64,000 bases of DNA from Streptomyces sp. MNU76 (GTDB lineage: Bacteria > Actinomycetota > Actinomycetes > Streptomycetales > Streptomycetaceae). The translations under genes and the position numbers were made by a program. A model generated the notes under the pieces. It did no database searches, had not been told where the DNA came from, and saw nothing but the letters and a program-made list of their open reading frames with translations. The stretch spans positions 372,001 to 436,000 of the forward strand of contig NZ_JAJKLK010000007.1 of NCBI RefSeq assembly GCF_020982545.1, given 5' to 3'. Positions 43,081-51,322 of the stretch are shown here, in pieces (positions within the stretch are counted from its first letter, which is position 1; each line of letters opens with the position of its first letter).

Positions 43081-43720
43081 CGGATGCTCCCTCGGTCAGG
43101 GCCGCGGCGACGGCCCGGGAATGGACGGTTCCTTCGCGGTGCAGGCGGGCGCTCTGGCCATGGGGGCAGTCGACGATCGTCATGTGCCGGCCCTGCGGGC
43201 AGATCCCGCCGTCGACGACGGCGGCGATACCCGCCGCGGCCTGAGTGTCGAATGCGGCGACCTGGTCGGCGGTCAACGCGGGATGGTCGTCGGCCGTCGC
43301 GGCCGGGGTGGAGATGCTGCACGCAGCCGCGGACAGTGGCTCACCGGTCAGGTGAAGCAGCTGTCCGAGGATGCCGTCGGGGCAGCCGACGAGCGCGGGG
43401 GCGCCGATGGCGGGCAGCCGCTTCGCGTCCGTCCGCCACGGCAGGCGCAGTGCCAGGTCGCCCGGCCACAGACGCCGGGCGAGGGTGCACGCGTCCGCGC
43501 TGAGCAGGAAGCGGTCCTCAGCGGTCGAGAGGGCATCGACAAGGAGGAGCAGCGGCTTGTGCTCGGGGCGCTGCTTGACGCGCAGGATGGTCGCGGCCGC
43601 TGCCGGATCGGCGGCGCGCGCGATGAGCATGTACCAGCGCGGGGTGGGCACGGCCACCACGGCCCCGCCGCCGAGCAGTTCAGCGGCCGTGTCGAGCTGG
43701 GTGGTGGTGAGGACGTCCAT
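43070..43720 (-). CDS. YrdC/Sua5-like protein
   Basis: A 216-residue protein of the YrdC/Sua5 fold: LGGGAVVAVPTPRWYMLIAR followed by RVKQRPEHKPLLLLVDAL, which contains the KxRxxxKP nucleotide and bicarbonate-binding motif. The family makes threonylcarbamoyl-AMP for tRNA t6A; here the SxN motif is altered (SAAACSIST), so another acyl or carbamoyl adenylation is possible. ATG 43720 has GGAGA just upstream. It lies between a PhyH and the phosphoketolase-like gene in the coupled operon, so I infer a biosynthetic role, not tRNA modification. Confidence 0.7.
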   Translation of the reverse strand: MDVLTTTQLDTAAELLGGGAVVAVPTPRWYMLIARAADPAAAATILRVKQRPEHKPLLLLVDALSTAEDRFLLSADACTLARRLWPGDLALRLPWRTDAKRLPAIGAPALVGCPDGILGQLLHLTGEPLSAAACSISTPAATADDHPALTADQVAAFDTQAAAGIAAVVDGGICPQGRHMTIVDCPHGQSARLHREGTVHSRAVAAALTEGASDVG

Positions 43721-43745
43721 CAGGTCTCCCACTCGGCTCTCGGCG

Positions 43746-44522
43746 TCAGGAGCGGGGGCGGGTGTCGGCGGCCAGGGCGGCGAGGCCTGGATACTCCAGC
43801 CACGGATCGGTGAGGGCGGCCTCGGCGAGGCGGGAGTGGTCGGCGTGCCGGATGCGGAAATACGCCATCACCCGGGGCACCGGGCTGGCGTTGAGGCCGA
43901 CACGGTGCGGCACGAGGTGGTGCATCACGATGACATCACCGGGGCGCGCGGTCAGTGCGGTGCCCTCCTGGCGGGCGATGTCGTCCGGGGTCTGAGCGGC
44001 CTGCCCGCGTGTCCATTCCTCGGCGAAGTAGCGGGCCATGCGCTCGTGCCCGCCGGGCAGATAGTGCAGGGCGCCGGCCTCGCCGGTGGCGCTGCCGGAC
44101 AGGACGACGCCGGCGATCAGGGTGAAGGTGTTGAGGTCCTCGGGGTGCAGGTGGGGGCAGGACACCCCATCGACGTGCATCGCCTTGACCGGCTGCTCGG
44201 CGCCGTCCGGTAACCGGATCTGGATTTGGGCCGTGGTGAGGGGGACCGTGGGGGCGGGGTCCAGGAGCTGGGTGACGAGCTGGTGCAGCCCGCTGTCGTT
44301 GTACAGGCCGAGCAGGTCCGGATGGCCGGCCAGGTCGGGGGCGAAGGTCTGGTTGGTGTACGCGGTCAGCCGGGCGTGGTCGTAGTGCTCGCGCATCCAG
44401 GCGTCGACGAGATGGGCGGCGGGCTGCAGGAGCCGGTCGGGGACCAGGCCGCGGCGTATCAGGACGCCGTCGGCGACGAAGGCGTGCAGGTCGCTCTGAG
44501 AGAGCGGGGCGGGAGACGGCAT
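43746..44522 (-). CDS. PhyH family Fe(II)/2OG oxygenase 2
   Basis: A 258-residue oxygenase with the same fold as the first but distinct sequence. Ligands: KAMHVDGVSCPH (H116, D118) and HHLVPHRVGL (H206); an Arg in SPVPRVMAYF about 10 residues later fits 2OG binding. AALHYLPGGHERM-type text is typical of PhyH. ATG 44522 follows GGAGG at a good distance. A hairpin at 44551-44576 separates it from the upstream methyltransferase. Two different PhyH oxygenases in one operon suggest two oxidation steps. Confidence 0.85.
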   Translation of the reverse strand: MPSPAPLSQSDLHAFVADGVLIRRGLVPDRLLQPAAHLVDAWMREHYDHARLTAYTNQTFAPDLAGHPDLLGLYNDSGLHQLVTQLLDPAPTVPLTTAQIQIRLPDGAEQPVKAMHVDGVSCPHLHPEDLNTFTLIAGVVLSGSATGEAGALHYLPGGHERMARYFAEEWTRGQAAQTPDDIARQEGTALTARPGDVIVMHHLVPHRVGLNASPVPRVMAYFRIRHADHSRLAEAALTDPWLEYPGLAALAADTRPRS

Positions 44523-44550
44523 GGTGGACCTCCGGGCAGGGAAACGAGGC

Positions 44551-44576
44551 GGGCGGGGACGGTGGGGTCCCCGCCC
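44551..44576 (-). terminator. Intergenic hairpin within the operon
   Basis: GGGCGGGGAC at 44551-44560 pairs perfectly with GTCCCCGCCC at 44567-44576. It occupies the only gap of any size in the operon (71 bases), between the methyltransferase and PhyH 2 genes. No T tract follows, so it may partly attenuate transcription or stabilise mRNA ends. Confidence 0.6.
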
Positions 44577-44593
44577 GTAGGCGTCGTGAGGGG

Positions 44594-45379
44594 TCAGGGG
44601 CGGCGGGCGATCAGGACGTCGAAGCGCGCGTGCTCGATCAGGACGCCCGCGTCGGCGTGTTCGGTCAGCAGGGCCAGGGCCCGCTCCTCGAACTCCTCCA
44701 GCCGGTCTCCGAACAGGGGACGGGAGGCGAAGGACGTCGAGTACAGGTAGCCGATCACCGCCTGGGGGGTCCAGGGCCGCTCGACGGGGATGGTGTGTTC
44801 CTCGACGTCGGCGAAGGCGGACTCGGCGAGGATCTCGCGGTAGGGGCGGTCGTGCGCCGCGTAGGTCTTGTCCTTGCCCGCCCGGCGTTCGGTGCCGGTG
44901 TATTCCTGGATCAGCGACCGCAGGGCGTCGGTCCATGTCGAGCGGGCCGTCCAGAGGCTGCCGTCGCCCATAACGACGACGGCGGCGTCCTTGGCTGTGC
45001 AGCCCTCCAGCAGCGACAGCACGGCCGGCTGGTCCATCCAGTGGAACGCGCGGCAGACGGTGACCATGTCGGCGGCCCAGTCGGCGTGGGGCGGGACGAA
45101 CTCCTCGGCAGGCTTGTTGTGCAGGCGGACCGTCGTGTCGGGCAGACTGGCCAGGGCCTTGTCGGCTTCCGCGAGCATGCCGGGGTCGCGTTCGACGACG
45201 TCGATCTCGGCGAATGCCTCGTGCAGGGCGGCGGGCACTTGCCCCGTTCCCGATCCGAGGTCGAGGAGGACCGGGTGCTGCTTGGCGGCGACCGTCTTGC
45301 TGAGCAGGCGGACGGCGGCCTCGGGGATGCCGGGCCGGTAGGTGGCGTAGTAAGGGGCGGTGTCAGCGAACTCGCTCAT
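44594..45379 (-). CDS. Class I SAM-dependent methyltransferase of the operon
   Basis: A 261-residue methyltransferase of the UbiE/Crg1-like type: YYATYRPGIPEAAVRLL opening, VLLDLGSGTGQVPAAL motif I, DVVERDPGMLAEA motif II, and MVTVCRAFHWMDQPAVL, typical of small-molecule methyltransferases. The substrate is unknown. It overlaps the HAD gene by 17 bases. SAM-dependent methylation of an O or N atom late in the pathway is the likely role. Confidence 0.85.
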   Translation of the reverse strand: MSEFADTAPYYATYRPGIPEAAVRLLSKTVAAKQHPVLLDLGSGTGQVPAALHEAFAEIDVVERDPGMLAEADKALASLPDTTVRLHNKPAEEFVPPHADWAADMVTVCRAFHWMDQPAVLSLLEGCTAKDAAVVVMGDGSLWTARSTWTDALRSLIQEYTGTERRAGKDKTYAAHDRPYREILAESAFADVEEHTIPVERPWTPQAVIGYLYSTSFASRPLFGDRLEEFEERALALLTEHADAGVLIEHARFDVLIARRP

Positions 45380-46070
45380 GAGGTTCTCCTTGCGGTGATG
45401 AGGGCGAGGCCTTGGTGGCCTGCTCGATGTGGGTGACCGCGGTTTCCAGGTCGGGCACGATGCTCACCCGCCCGGGATGGGCGGCCAGCAGCCGCCGGGC
45501 CGTGTGGTCTGGCGTAGCTGAGGTGATCCACAGTGCCTGTGCACCGGCGGCGAGAGCGCCTTGCACGTCACAGGCGAAGTTGTCGCCCACGTGCAGGACT
45601 TCGGACGTCGGCACACCATGGAGGGCGGCCACCGTCAGTACAGCCTGTGGATCGGGTTTGGCGAACCCGAGCCGCCAGGACGGGTAGTGGCCGGCCAGAT
45701 GCGGTGCCAGTAGTCCCGCCAGGTCGCAATCGTGTTCGTCCCAGTACGTGACGTTCGACAGGGTGACCACCGGCACGTGGCGTGCGATCCGGGCGACCGC
45801 CTCGCGGGCGCCGGGCCACAGGGCGAAGGGCTCAGGCCGGTGCTCGTACGGGAAAGCGGCCGGATCCACATTCAGGGCCTGGCAGAGCGCCCGGATCGCG
45901 GCGGTGTCCTCGGGCGGGACGTGGTGCAGGTGTTGTTGGATCAGCCGCTTCGCCTGCTCTCGGGGCAGAGGGGAGAGCTCGGCCAGCCGCTGAGTGATCG
46001 TTGTCCCGGTGGGTGCGCCGAGGGTGTAGCCGACGTCCAGGCTCACCAGCCGCACACGGTGTGCGTTCAC
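45363..46070 (-). CDS. HAD-superfamily hydrolase of the operon
   Basis: A 235-residue HAD hydrolase. Motif I is LVSLDVGYTLG, with the nucleophile Asp but Gly at the usual second Asp (DVG as in some HADs), motif II VVTLSNVTYWDEHD, and motifs III/IV around GFAKPDPQAVL and VLHVGDNFACDVQGA. It may dephosphorylate an intermediate. GTG 46070 overlaps the stop of the preceding gene (GTGA). Confidence 0.8.
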   Translation of the reverse strand: MNAHRVRLVSLDVGYTLGAPTGTTITQRLAELSPLPREQAKRLIQQHLHHVPPEDTAAIRALCQALNVDPAAFPYEHRPEPFALWPGAREAVARIARHVPVVTLSNVTYWDEHDCDLAGLLAPHLAGHYPSWRLGFAKPDPQAVLTVAALHGVPTSEVLHVGDNFACDVQGALAAGAQALWITSATPDHTARRLLAAHPGRVSIVPDLETAVTHIEQATKASPSSPQGEPHERVR

Positions 46071-46528
46071 CGCGTCCCCTCCAGGGCCGTGATGATCGCC
46101 GTGATCCGCTGCGCTCGCACCGGGCTGCCCTCTCGGGCTTCCCCGAGGAAGGTCAGCAGCTGGCGGGCCTCCGGCTCGCTCCACGCGTCCGTGTCGATGC
46201 CCGCCGCGGCGGCGGCCCGGGCGAAGTCCTCGGGGATCACCGGCGGCCGCCATCCGTGCGGCAGCATCAGCGTGCCGGCGAAGGCCTGCCCGTCGTGGGC
46301 TGCGGGCAGTTCCTGACCGGGCAGCGGGGACAGGACCGTGACGTCGTCGAAGGTGAGGATCCGTACCTGCAGGCGGTACGGCGCCGGGGCGTCGCCGAGG
46401 ACGAGCGTCGCGGTGAGGAAGGTGGCGTGGCCCGTCAGCCGCTCGTCGAGAACGAACAGAGGCGTGCGGCCGCGGCGCTCTTGCTGCGTGCCGGTAACCG
46501 GCAGGTCGCCGGTGCTCGCCGGTGCCAT
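46067..46528 (-). CDS. Unknown operon protein
   Basis: A 153-residue protein with no recognised family. It contains beta-like segments (FVLDERLTGHATFLTATLVL, YRLQVRILTFDDV) and a helical C-terminus (ITAIITALEGTR). ATG 46528 overlaps the stop of the enolase-type gene (ATGA), and its own stop overlaps the HAD start. Its tight coupling suggests a pathway role, for example a small binding or tailoring protein. Confidence 0.6.
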   Translation of the reverse strand: MAPASTGDLPVTGTQQERRGRTPLFVLDERLTGHATFLTATLVLGDAPAPYRLQVRILTFDDVTVLSPLPGQELPAAHDGQAFAGTLMLPHGWRPPVIPEDFARAAAAAGIDTDAWSEPEARQLLTFLGEAREGSPVRAQRITAIITALEGTR

Positions 46529-47574
46529 CAGCAGCGCACCTCCAGCCCCAGCCCCGGGCCCTCGGGCAGCGCGGCCCAGCCGTCTTCCGGCACGACCGTG
46601 CCCGACAGAGCTCGCTGCCGCTTCGGTTCCCAGACCACCTGGTACTCCAACGGCCCGGCCAGGTGCGGGAAGGCCGCGGCCAGGTGCAGGGCGGGCAGGA
46701 ACGCCCGGCCGTGCAGGTGGACCGGCGTGCCGGCCTGCTCGGCCAGCGCCATCCAGGTGCAGGCTTCGGTGATACCGCCGCACCACGCCACATCGAAGGT
46801 GAACGCGGCCGGCCCCAGCTCCAGCAGTTCCCGGGCGCTGGCCGCGTCACTGAGGCGTTCACCGAAGGCGACCGGAAGCGAGGACGCCGCGCGCAGTTCG
46901 CGGTAAGCGTCCTTCTCGGTGCGCGGGAGCGGATCCTCGACCCACCGCACCGTGCCAGGCGGTAGCAGGGATGCCAGGTCGGCCGCAGTCTCCACGCCCC
47001 AGGTGCCCAGCGCATCCAGGGCTACCGGGGCCTCGGCCCAGGAAGCGGCGCAGCCGGCCAGCTCAGCCATGTGCTGCACGTTCTGGGTACGGCGCATCGA
47101 CCACTTGGTGAACGCGAATCCCTGGGCTGCGGTACCGCGCACGGCATCGGCGGCACCGTCGCGCGCGAGGTCCAGGGAGAGCCATGACCCGTACACCGGC
47201 ACGCGGGGCGCCGGGGTGTCGGTCAGCAGGGCGGCCACGGGTAAGCCGGAGAGCTTTCCGTGCAGGTCCCAGACCGCGCAGTCCACCGCGCCCGCCGCCC
47301 AGCGGCCCAGGCCCGCACCGTGCGGGCCGAGCCGGGCCAGCAGCCGGGTAAGAAGCTCAGCATGGTCCGACACCCGGCAACCGATGACAGTGCGGCCCAG
47401 GCCGGCAGCGACCAGCGCGGCGGGCAGCTCATCCACCGGCCCGAAGACGCCGGTCATCCCGGCCGCCCTGGCGACGACCGCATGCCGACTGTCGCCCTCC
47501 TGGAACGGGCCGGTCACCGCCTCGGGCAGACACACGACGCGCACGTCGTCGATGACGACGTCAGCCGCGTGCAT
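46528..47574 (-). CDS. Enolase superfamily protein (mandelate racemase/MLE-like)
   Basis: A 348-residue protein of the MR/MLE subgroup: DCAVWDLHGKLSGLPVAALL in the capping-barrel region, FAFTKWSMRRTQ with a catalytic-Lys candidate, VALDALGTW (Asp), VRWVEDPLP (Glu), PVAFGERLSD (Glu), and FDVAWCGGITEAC. These give the usual metal triad. The family abstracts a proton next to a carboxylate, giving racemisation, cycloisomerisation or dehydration. ATG 47574 overlaps the radical SAM stop by 14 bases. Confidence 0.85.
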   Translation of the reverse strand: MHAADVVIDDVRVVCLPEAVTGPFQEGDSRHAVVARAAGMTGVFGPVDELPAALVAAGLGRTVIGCRVSDHAELLTRLLARLGPHGAGLGRWAAGAVDCAVWDLHGKLSGLPVAALLTDTPAPRVPVYGSWLSLDLARDGAADAVRGTAAQGFAFTKWSMRRTQNVQHMAELAGCAASWAEAPVALDALGTWGVETAADLASLLPPGTVRWVEDPLPRTEKDAYRELRAASSLPVAFGERLSDAASARELLELGPAAFTFDVAWCGGITEACTWMALAEQAGTPVHLHGRAFLPALHLAAAFPHLAGPLEYQVVWEPKRQRALSGTVVPEDGWAALPEGPGLGLEVRC

Positions 47575-48655
47575 CGAGCAGTTCCTGGCCCGCGTAGGTG
47601 AAGTACCACAGCGGCCGGTAGCACTCCCAGCCCACCGGCCGCAGTCCGGTCGGCGCCATGGCCTGCTCAATCGCCTGGCGGGCGGCCAGGTAGTAGTCGA
47701 GGGTCTCGGCTCCCGCGACCCGCAGGCCGGCCATCAACGGGGTGTGAGCCTGGAACACCTGGAAGTTCGGGAAGCAGGTCGACACCTCCGCCATCGCCCC
47801 GACGCCCTCGACCATGCGGTCCATGGGGTCCAGGCCGACGATGTACGTGTAGGACGTGTCCAGTCCGCGGGCCAGCGCGCGGGACAGCAGATCCGGCATC
47901 TGCTCCGGCAGCAGGCTGGCCTTGGTGTCCTTGAGCATCACCGGGCGGCGGGTGAAGCACTCCGCGGTCAGACGGAGCACGAACGGAGTGACGTGCTCGG
48001 CCAGGGCGTCGAAGGCCGCGTCCGTGCGCAGCACGGAGGTCAGGAACCCGATCCTGGCCTGGACGCCAGCGCGGATCAGCGCGGCGCGCAGGGAAACCAG
48101 GTGGGACAGGGCGGCTTCCTCCCGCTCGAAACAGCCGGTCGAGACAGTGACTTCCGTCAGTTCGGAAAGGTCGTGGCGGGGGTGCTGCTCGACGAGGGCG
48201 ATCAGAAGTTCGTCCAGCCCCTGGTCCTCGCCCATCCGCGGATCGGCAGCCGCCTCCAGCGTGTTGGGGCAGAAGGCGCACCCCACGCAGCGGCTGCGCG
48301 CGTTGGGGTTGAGGGTCGCGGCACGGCCGTTGTTGCGGAAGTAGCCGCCGACGGCCTCGTCAGCATCGATCCGCTCGACGTGAGCGATCACTTTCCCGTC
48401 GAGGACCAGGTCCTCGCCGCGCAGCCGGAACGGCGAGGCGGGCTGGTTCAGGGGCACGATCACCTGCCACGCGACGGCCGGCTGCCGCACGAGACGCAGG
48501 TTGATCCGGGCCCGGTGGCGCTCCTGGTGCTCGGAGGTGATGCCGAAGAGATTCACCGCGATCAGCAGAGCGTCCTCCACCGGGACGCCATACTGCAGGG
48601 CGCTTTGCTCCAGGTCCCGGAGCCTCTGGTCGCCCGATAAGGGTTGGTGAAGCAT
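47561..48655 (-). CDS. Radical SAM enzyme with unusual CX2CX2C cluster motif
   Basis: A 364-residue radical SAM protein and the first gene of the operon. The cluster motif RCVGCAFCPN has Cys at 123, 126 and 129, i.e. CX2CX2C rather than the standard CX3CX2C. The rest fits the family: EVTVSTGCFEREEAALSHLV, then LTSVLRTDAAFDAL, and YTYIVGLDPMDRMVEGV. The DNA there reads cleanly in one frame, so the spacing is not a frameshift. The first 110 residues are an additional domain (LRLVRQPAVAWQVIVPLNQP). ATG 48655. Confidence 0.8.
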   Translation of the reverse strand: MLHQPLSGDQRLRDLEQSALQYGVPVEDALLIAVNLFGITSEHQERHRARINLRLVRQPAVAWQVIVPLNQPASPFRLRGEDLVLDGKVIAHVERIDADEAVGGYFRNNGRAATLNPNARSRCVGCAFCPNTLEAAADPRMGEDQGLDELLIALVEQHPRHDLSELTEVTVSTGCFEREEAALSHLVSLRAALIRAGVQARIGFLTSVLRTDAAFDALAEHVTPFVLRLTAECFTRRPVMLKDTKASLLPEQMPDLLSRALARGLDTSYTYIVGLDPMDRMVEGVGAMAEVSTCFPNFQVFQAHTPLMAGLRVAGAETLDYYLAARQAIEQAMAPTGLRPVGWECYRPLWYFTYAGQELLDARG

Positions 48656-48684
48656 GTGCGCTCCCGTCATCCAGGGGGTGTGGG

Positions 48685-49101
48685 TCAGGCGAGCGGGCCG
48701 GAGCTCCGCGCCAGGCGGAACCAGACCTGCTTGCCGACCGGGGTGTATTCGACGCCCATCTCGTCCGTCAGGGCGTGGACGAGGCTCATGCCGCGCCCGC
48801 TTTCGTCGTCCTGTGCCGCCTGCGGGAAGAGCACCGGTTCCGGCGAGAAGTCCGTGACGACGACCAGCAGGCCGTCGTCCAAGTCCCACATCAGCAGCTC
48901 GCACTCGCCGGATGCATGCTGGACCGCGTTGGCCAGCAGCTCTGTCACACTCGCAACGGCGGCTTCTGCCAGGCCGGTCATGTGCCACAGGTCGAGATAG
49001 GCAGCCACGATCCGGCGCAACACGCCGATCTGCTGAGCACGCAGGTCGGGGAGGACGGTCTTGACCTGGCGAACTGCTGATCCAGGCATCACCACGGTCA
49101 C
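48685..49101 (-). CDS. Anti-sigma-type ATP-binding protein (RsbW-like)
   Basis: A 138-residue GHKL ATPase of RsbW/SpoIIAB type: SVTELLANAVQHA (N box), LLVVVTDFSPEPVLF (G1-like), and DDESGRGMSLVHALTDEMGV (G2 box). Many streptomycete copies pair with DUF397 and XRE proteins and are not linked to a sigma gene; such a pair is next door at 49.3-50.4 kb on the other strand. GTG 49101 follows GGAGGG. It may contribute a regulatory input to the biosynthetic operon that starts 29 bases downstream on the same strand. Confidence 0.85.
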   Translation of the reverse strand: MTVVMPGSAVRQVKTVLPDLRAQQIGVLRRIVAAYLDLWHMTGLAEAAVASVTELLANAVQHASGECELLMWDLDDGLLVVVTDFSPEPVLFPQAAQDDESGRGMSLVHALTDEMGVEYTPVGKQVWFRLARSSGPLA

Positions 49102-49298
49102 CGGCCCTCCAGCCTCAGCAGCTCACGTCCGTCACATGCTGTGATCATTCGCGCGCTGTGCGTGCATCAGAGTCCTGATGATGGCCCGTCATTCCGCACG
49201 CAGGCAAGGTTTCTTACAGGAAAGTTTTCCGATCGGAGATCTGGCATATTCGCGAACAGGCTTGACCGCTACGATTCCCAGAAACGGAAGGTGGGGCT

Positions 49299-50153
49299 GT
49301 GGTAGACCCGACACCGAGGCGGCGGCAACTGGGAGTTGTCCTGCGGCAGCTCCGCGAAGAGCGGGGCTGGACCGGGGAGGAAGCGGCCCGCAGGCTCGGC
49401 TACAAGTCCGCGGGCACCGTCAGCAAGATCGAAAAAGGTACCCAGGGCGTCACCATCCAGCAGCTGCCCAACATCTTCCAGGTCTACGGGATCGAGAGCC
49501 CGGACCTGCAGGACAGCCTCCGCAACCTCGTCCGACGGGCAAGAGAGCCGGACTGGTGGCAGCGATACGAAGGGGTGGTCGACGATCCTCTTGGCGACTA
49601 CCTGACGCAGGTAGAACTCGCCAGCGCGCTGTTCTCTTGGAACCCCAACGCTGTCCCCGGGCTGCTGCAGACCCGGGCCTACGCCCGAGCAGTCGTCGAA
49701 GCTAGCCGGGCCTGGAAAACCACCGACGACATCGATCACTTCGTCGACCTCCGCATGGAGCACCAGGCGAAGATGGCCGCCCGCACGCCGCCGCTCAGGT
49801 TCTGGGCCGTCATCCCCGAAGGCGTGCTGCGGCAAGAGGTCGGGGGCCGGCCTGTCATGCGGGAGCAGCTTCAGCACCTGGCCGCGCTGGCCGCAGACGA
49901 GCCCAACGTCACCATTCAGGTCCTGCCGTTCAGCGTCGGCGCCCACGCCGGGATGGATGGCCCGTTCCTCCACCTCACCTTCCCGGCCGGGCCCGACGTC
50001 ATCGTGATCGAATCCATGCGGGCCTCACTCCACATGAACCAGGCGATCAGTGTTGAGCAGTACCGCACCACGGGCGACCTTTTGAAAACCGAAGCCCAGA
50101 CCCGACAAGCCTCCGTCAGCCTGCTCACTTCAATCGCCAAGGACCTCGCATGA
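49299..50153 (+). CDS. XRE family regulator with DUF5753
   Basis: This 284-residue protein has an XRE HTH (LRQLREERGWTGEEAARRLG, then TVSKIEKGTQGVTIQQLPNI) and a C-terminal DUF5753 domain (DYLTQVELASALFSWNPNAV, then VPGLLQTRAYARAV). This is the WhiJ/BldB-partner type common in streptomycetes. GTG 49299 has AAGGTGG upstream. Its stop overlaps the DUF397 ATG (ATGA). Confidence 0.9.
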   Translation: MVDPTPRRRQLGVVLRQLREERGWTGEEAARRLGYKSAGTVSKIEKGTQGVTIQQLPNIFQVYGIESPDLQDSLRNLVRRAREPDWWQRYEGVVDDPLGDYLTQVELASALFSWNPNAVPGLLQTRAYARAVVEASRAWKTTDDIDHFVDLRMEHQAKMAARTPPLRFWAVIPEGVLRQEVGGRPVMREQLQHLAALAADEPNVTIQVLPFSVGAHAGMDGPFLHLTFPAGPDVIVIESMRASLHMNQAISVEQYRTTGDLLKTEAQTRQASVSLLTSIAKDLA

Positions 50154-50359
50154 ACGGCAAGATCCCCATCGACGGACGGCTCCTGGAGCAGATCAACGCC
50201 GCAACCTGGGTCACGGCCAGCAGCGGAGGCACCAACTGCGTGGAGGTTGCCTTCCTGCCTCAACTCGTCTGCGTCCGCGACTCCAAGAACCTCGACCAGC
50301 GACCGCTGCTCTTCACCACCAGCGCGTACGAGGCCTTCATCGGCGGCCTTGAGTCGTGA
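50150..50359 (+). CDS. DUF397 small protein
   Basis: A 69-residue DUF397 protein: INAATWVTASSGGTNCVEVA and VCVRDSKNLDQRPLLFT, the WxxSSxSxxNGxCVEVA...VRDSK family core. DUF397 proteins act with XRE/DUF5753 regulators, possibly as antagonists or antitoxin-like partners. The ATG overlaps the regulator stop, and the stop overlaps the NUDIX start (GTGA). Confidence 0.9.
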   Translation: MNGKIPIDGRLLEQINAATWVTASSGGTNCVEVAFLPQLVCVRDSKNLDQRPLLFTTSAYEAFIGGLES

Positions 50360-50828
50360 ATGCGTACCTGCCGCTACGGGAAGCCGCCCGCGCCGTCCTC
50401 CTCGACGCCGACCATCGCGTCCTGCTGCTGCGCTACGCGGCGCAAGGGGGTTACTGGGCCACACCCGGCGGCTCCCTCGAGGAAAGCGAAACCCAAGCCG
50501 CCGCGACACTGCGCGAACTGAACGAAGAACTCGGCATCAGCCCGACCTCGTCCAACTGGGCATGCAACTCGCTCAACGCAGCACGGAACACCTGGTCGGA
50601 TAACGCAAGGTCGGACAGGTCGAGAGATACTTCCTCGTCCACGCCTCCCCGGCTGACGTCCACGTGGACCAAGCCACCCAACGCGTCAACATCCAGACTC
50701 ACCGCTGGTGGACGCTGGGCGAACTCCGCAGTACGCGCGAAACCGTCTACCCCGCGGGGCTTGCCGACCTGATTGCCGCAGTGGCGGATGGCCGGCGCCC
50801 GGAGCGCCCCGTCATTCTGGCTGGCTGA
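50356..50828 (+). pseudogene. Broken NUDIX hydrolase gene
   Basis: The N-terminal part has a complete NUDIX box, GGSLEESETQAAATLRELNE plus ELGI (GX5EX7REUXEEXGU). After codon about 60 the frame must change (one missing base near 50540) to continue as DLVQLGMQLAQRSTEHLVG; then an in-frame TAA at 50601-50603 is followed in the same frame by GQVERYFLVHASPADVHVDQ and on to PVILAG at 50828. So it has one frameshift plus one stop. A true pseudogene is likely, although the frameshift alone could be an error. Confidence 0.8.
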
Positions 50829-50919
50829 GAGCGTGAGGGTGCGGCAGAGTTCTCCGGCCTGCCGGACTCGTGGCCTTTGGGAGATGCGATCCGTTGGTCG
50901 TGTGGGGCAGCATCGCCTC

Positions 50920-51120
50920 ATGGTCGACTTTGTGCCCTCCCCAGACGAGGTGGCCGCCGCGCAGACACCCGACGGAGGCTGGACGCGAAAGCAGCTTGCG
51001 GAGTGGGGGGTTCCCTGGCCTCCGCCGCCAGGCTGGCGCAAGCATTTGGAGTCGAAGTGGAGGGGCGAGGATGTCGGGTCGCTGCCCCACGAGAAGACGG
51101 ACCAGGACGCCCTGTTCTGA
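50920..51120 (+). CDS. Small hypothetical protein
   Basis: A 66-residue protein from ATG 50920 with FVPSPDEVAAAQTPDGGWTR and AEWGVPWPPPPGWRKHLESK. Trp- and Pro-rich text of this kind is seen in short streptomycete orphan proteins. No ribosome binding site stands out. It lies 92 bases after the NUDIX pseudogene. Confidence 0.5.
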   Translation: MVDFVPSPDEVAAAQTPDGGWTRKQLAEWGVPWPPPPGWRKHLESKWRGEDVGSLPHEKTDQDALF

Positions 51121-51322
51121 CGCATCCCGCTGATTCGTCTCCTTCAACAACCATTGCGCTGTCCGTTGCCGACCCCCAGCGCTGTCGTTGCTGCGGGTTG
51201 GCCCGTGTCGCGTGATGGCCGGAGCACGCTTGAGTGATCGGCTGAAGGCGTCCTGTCGGCCCAATGAGCCTGCCCGGCATACTCCTAGGACTCTGATCAG
51301 GTGTTACCAGGAGGGGACGCTC

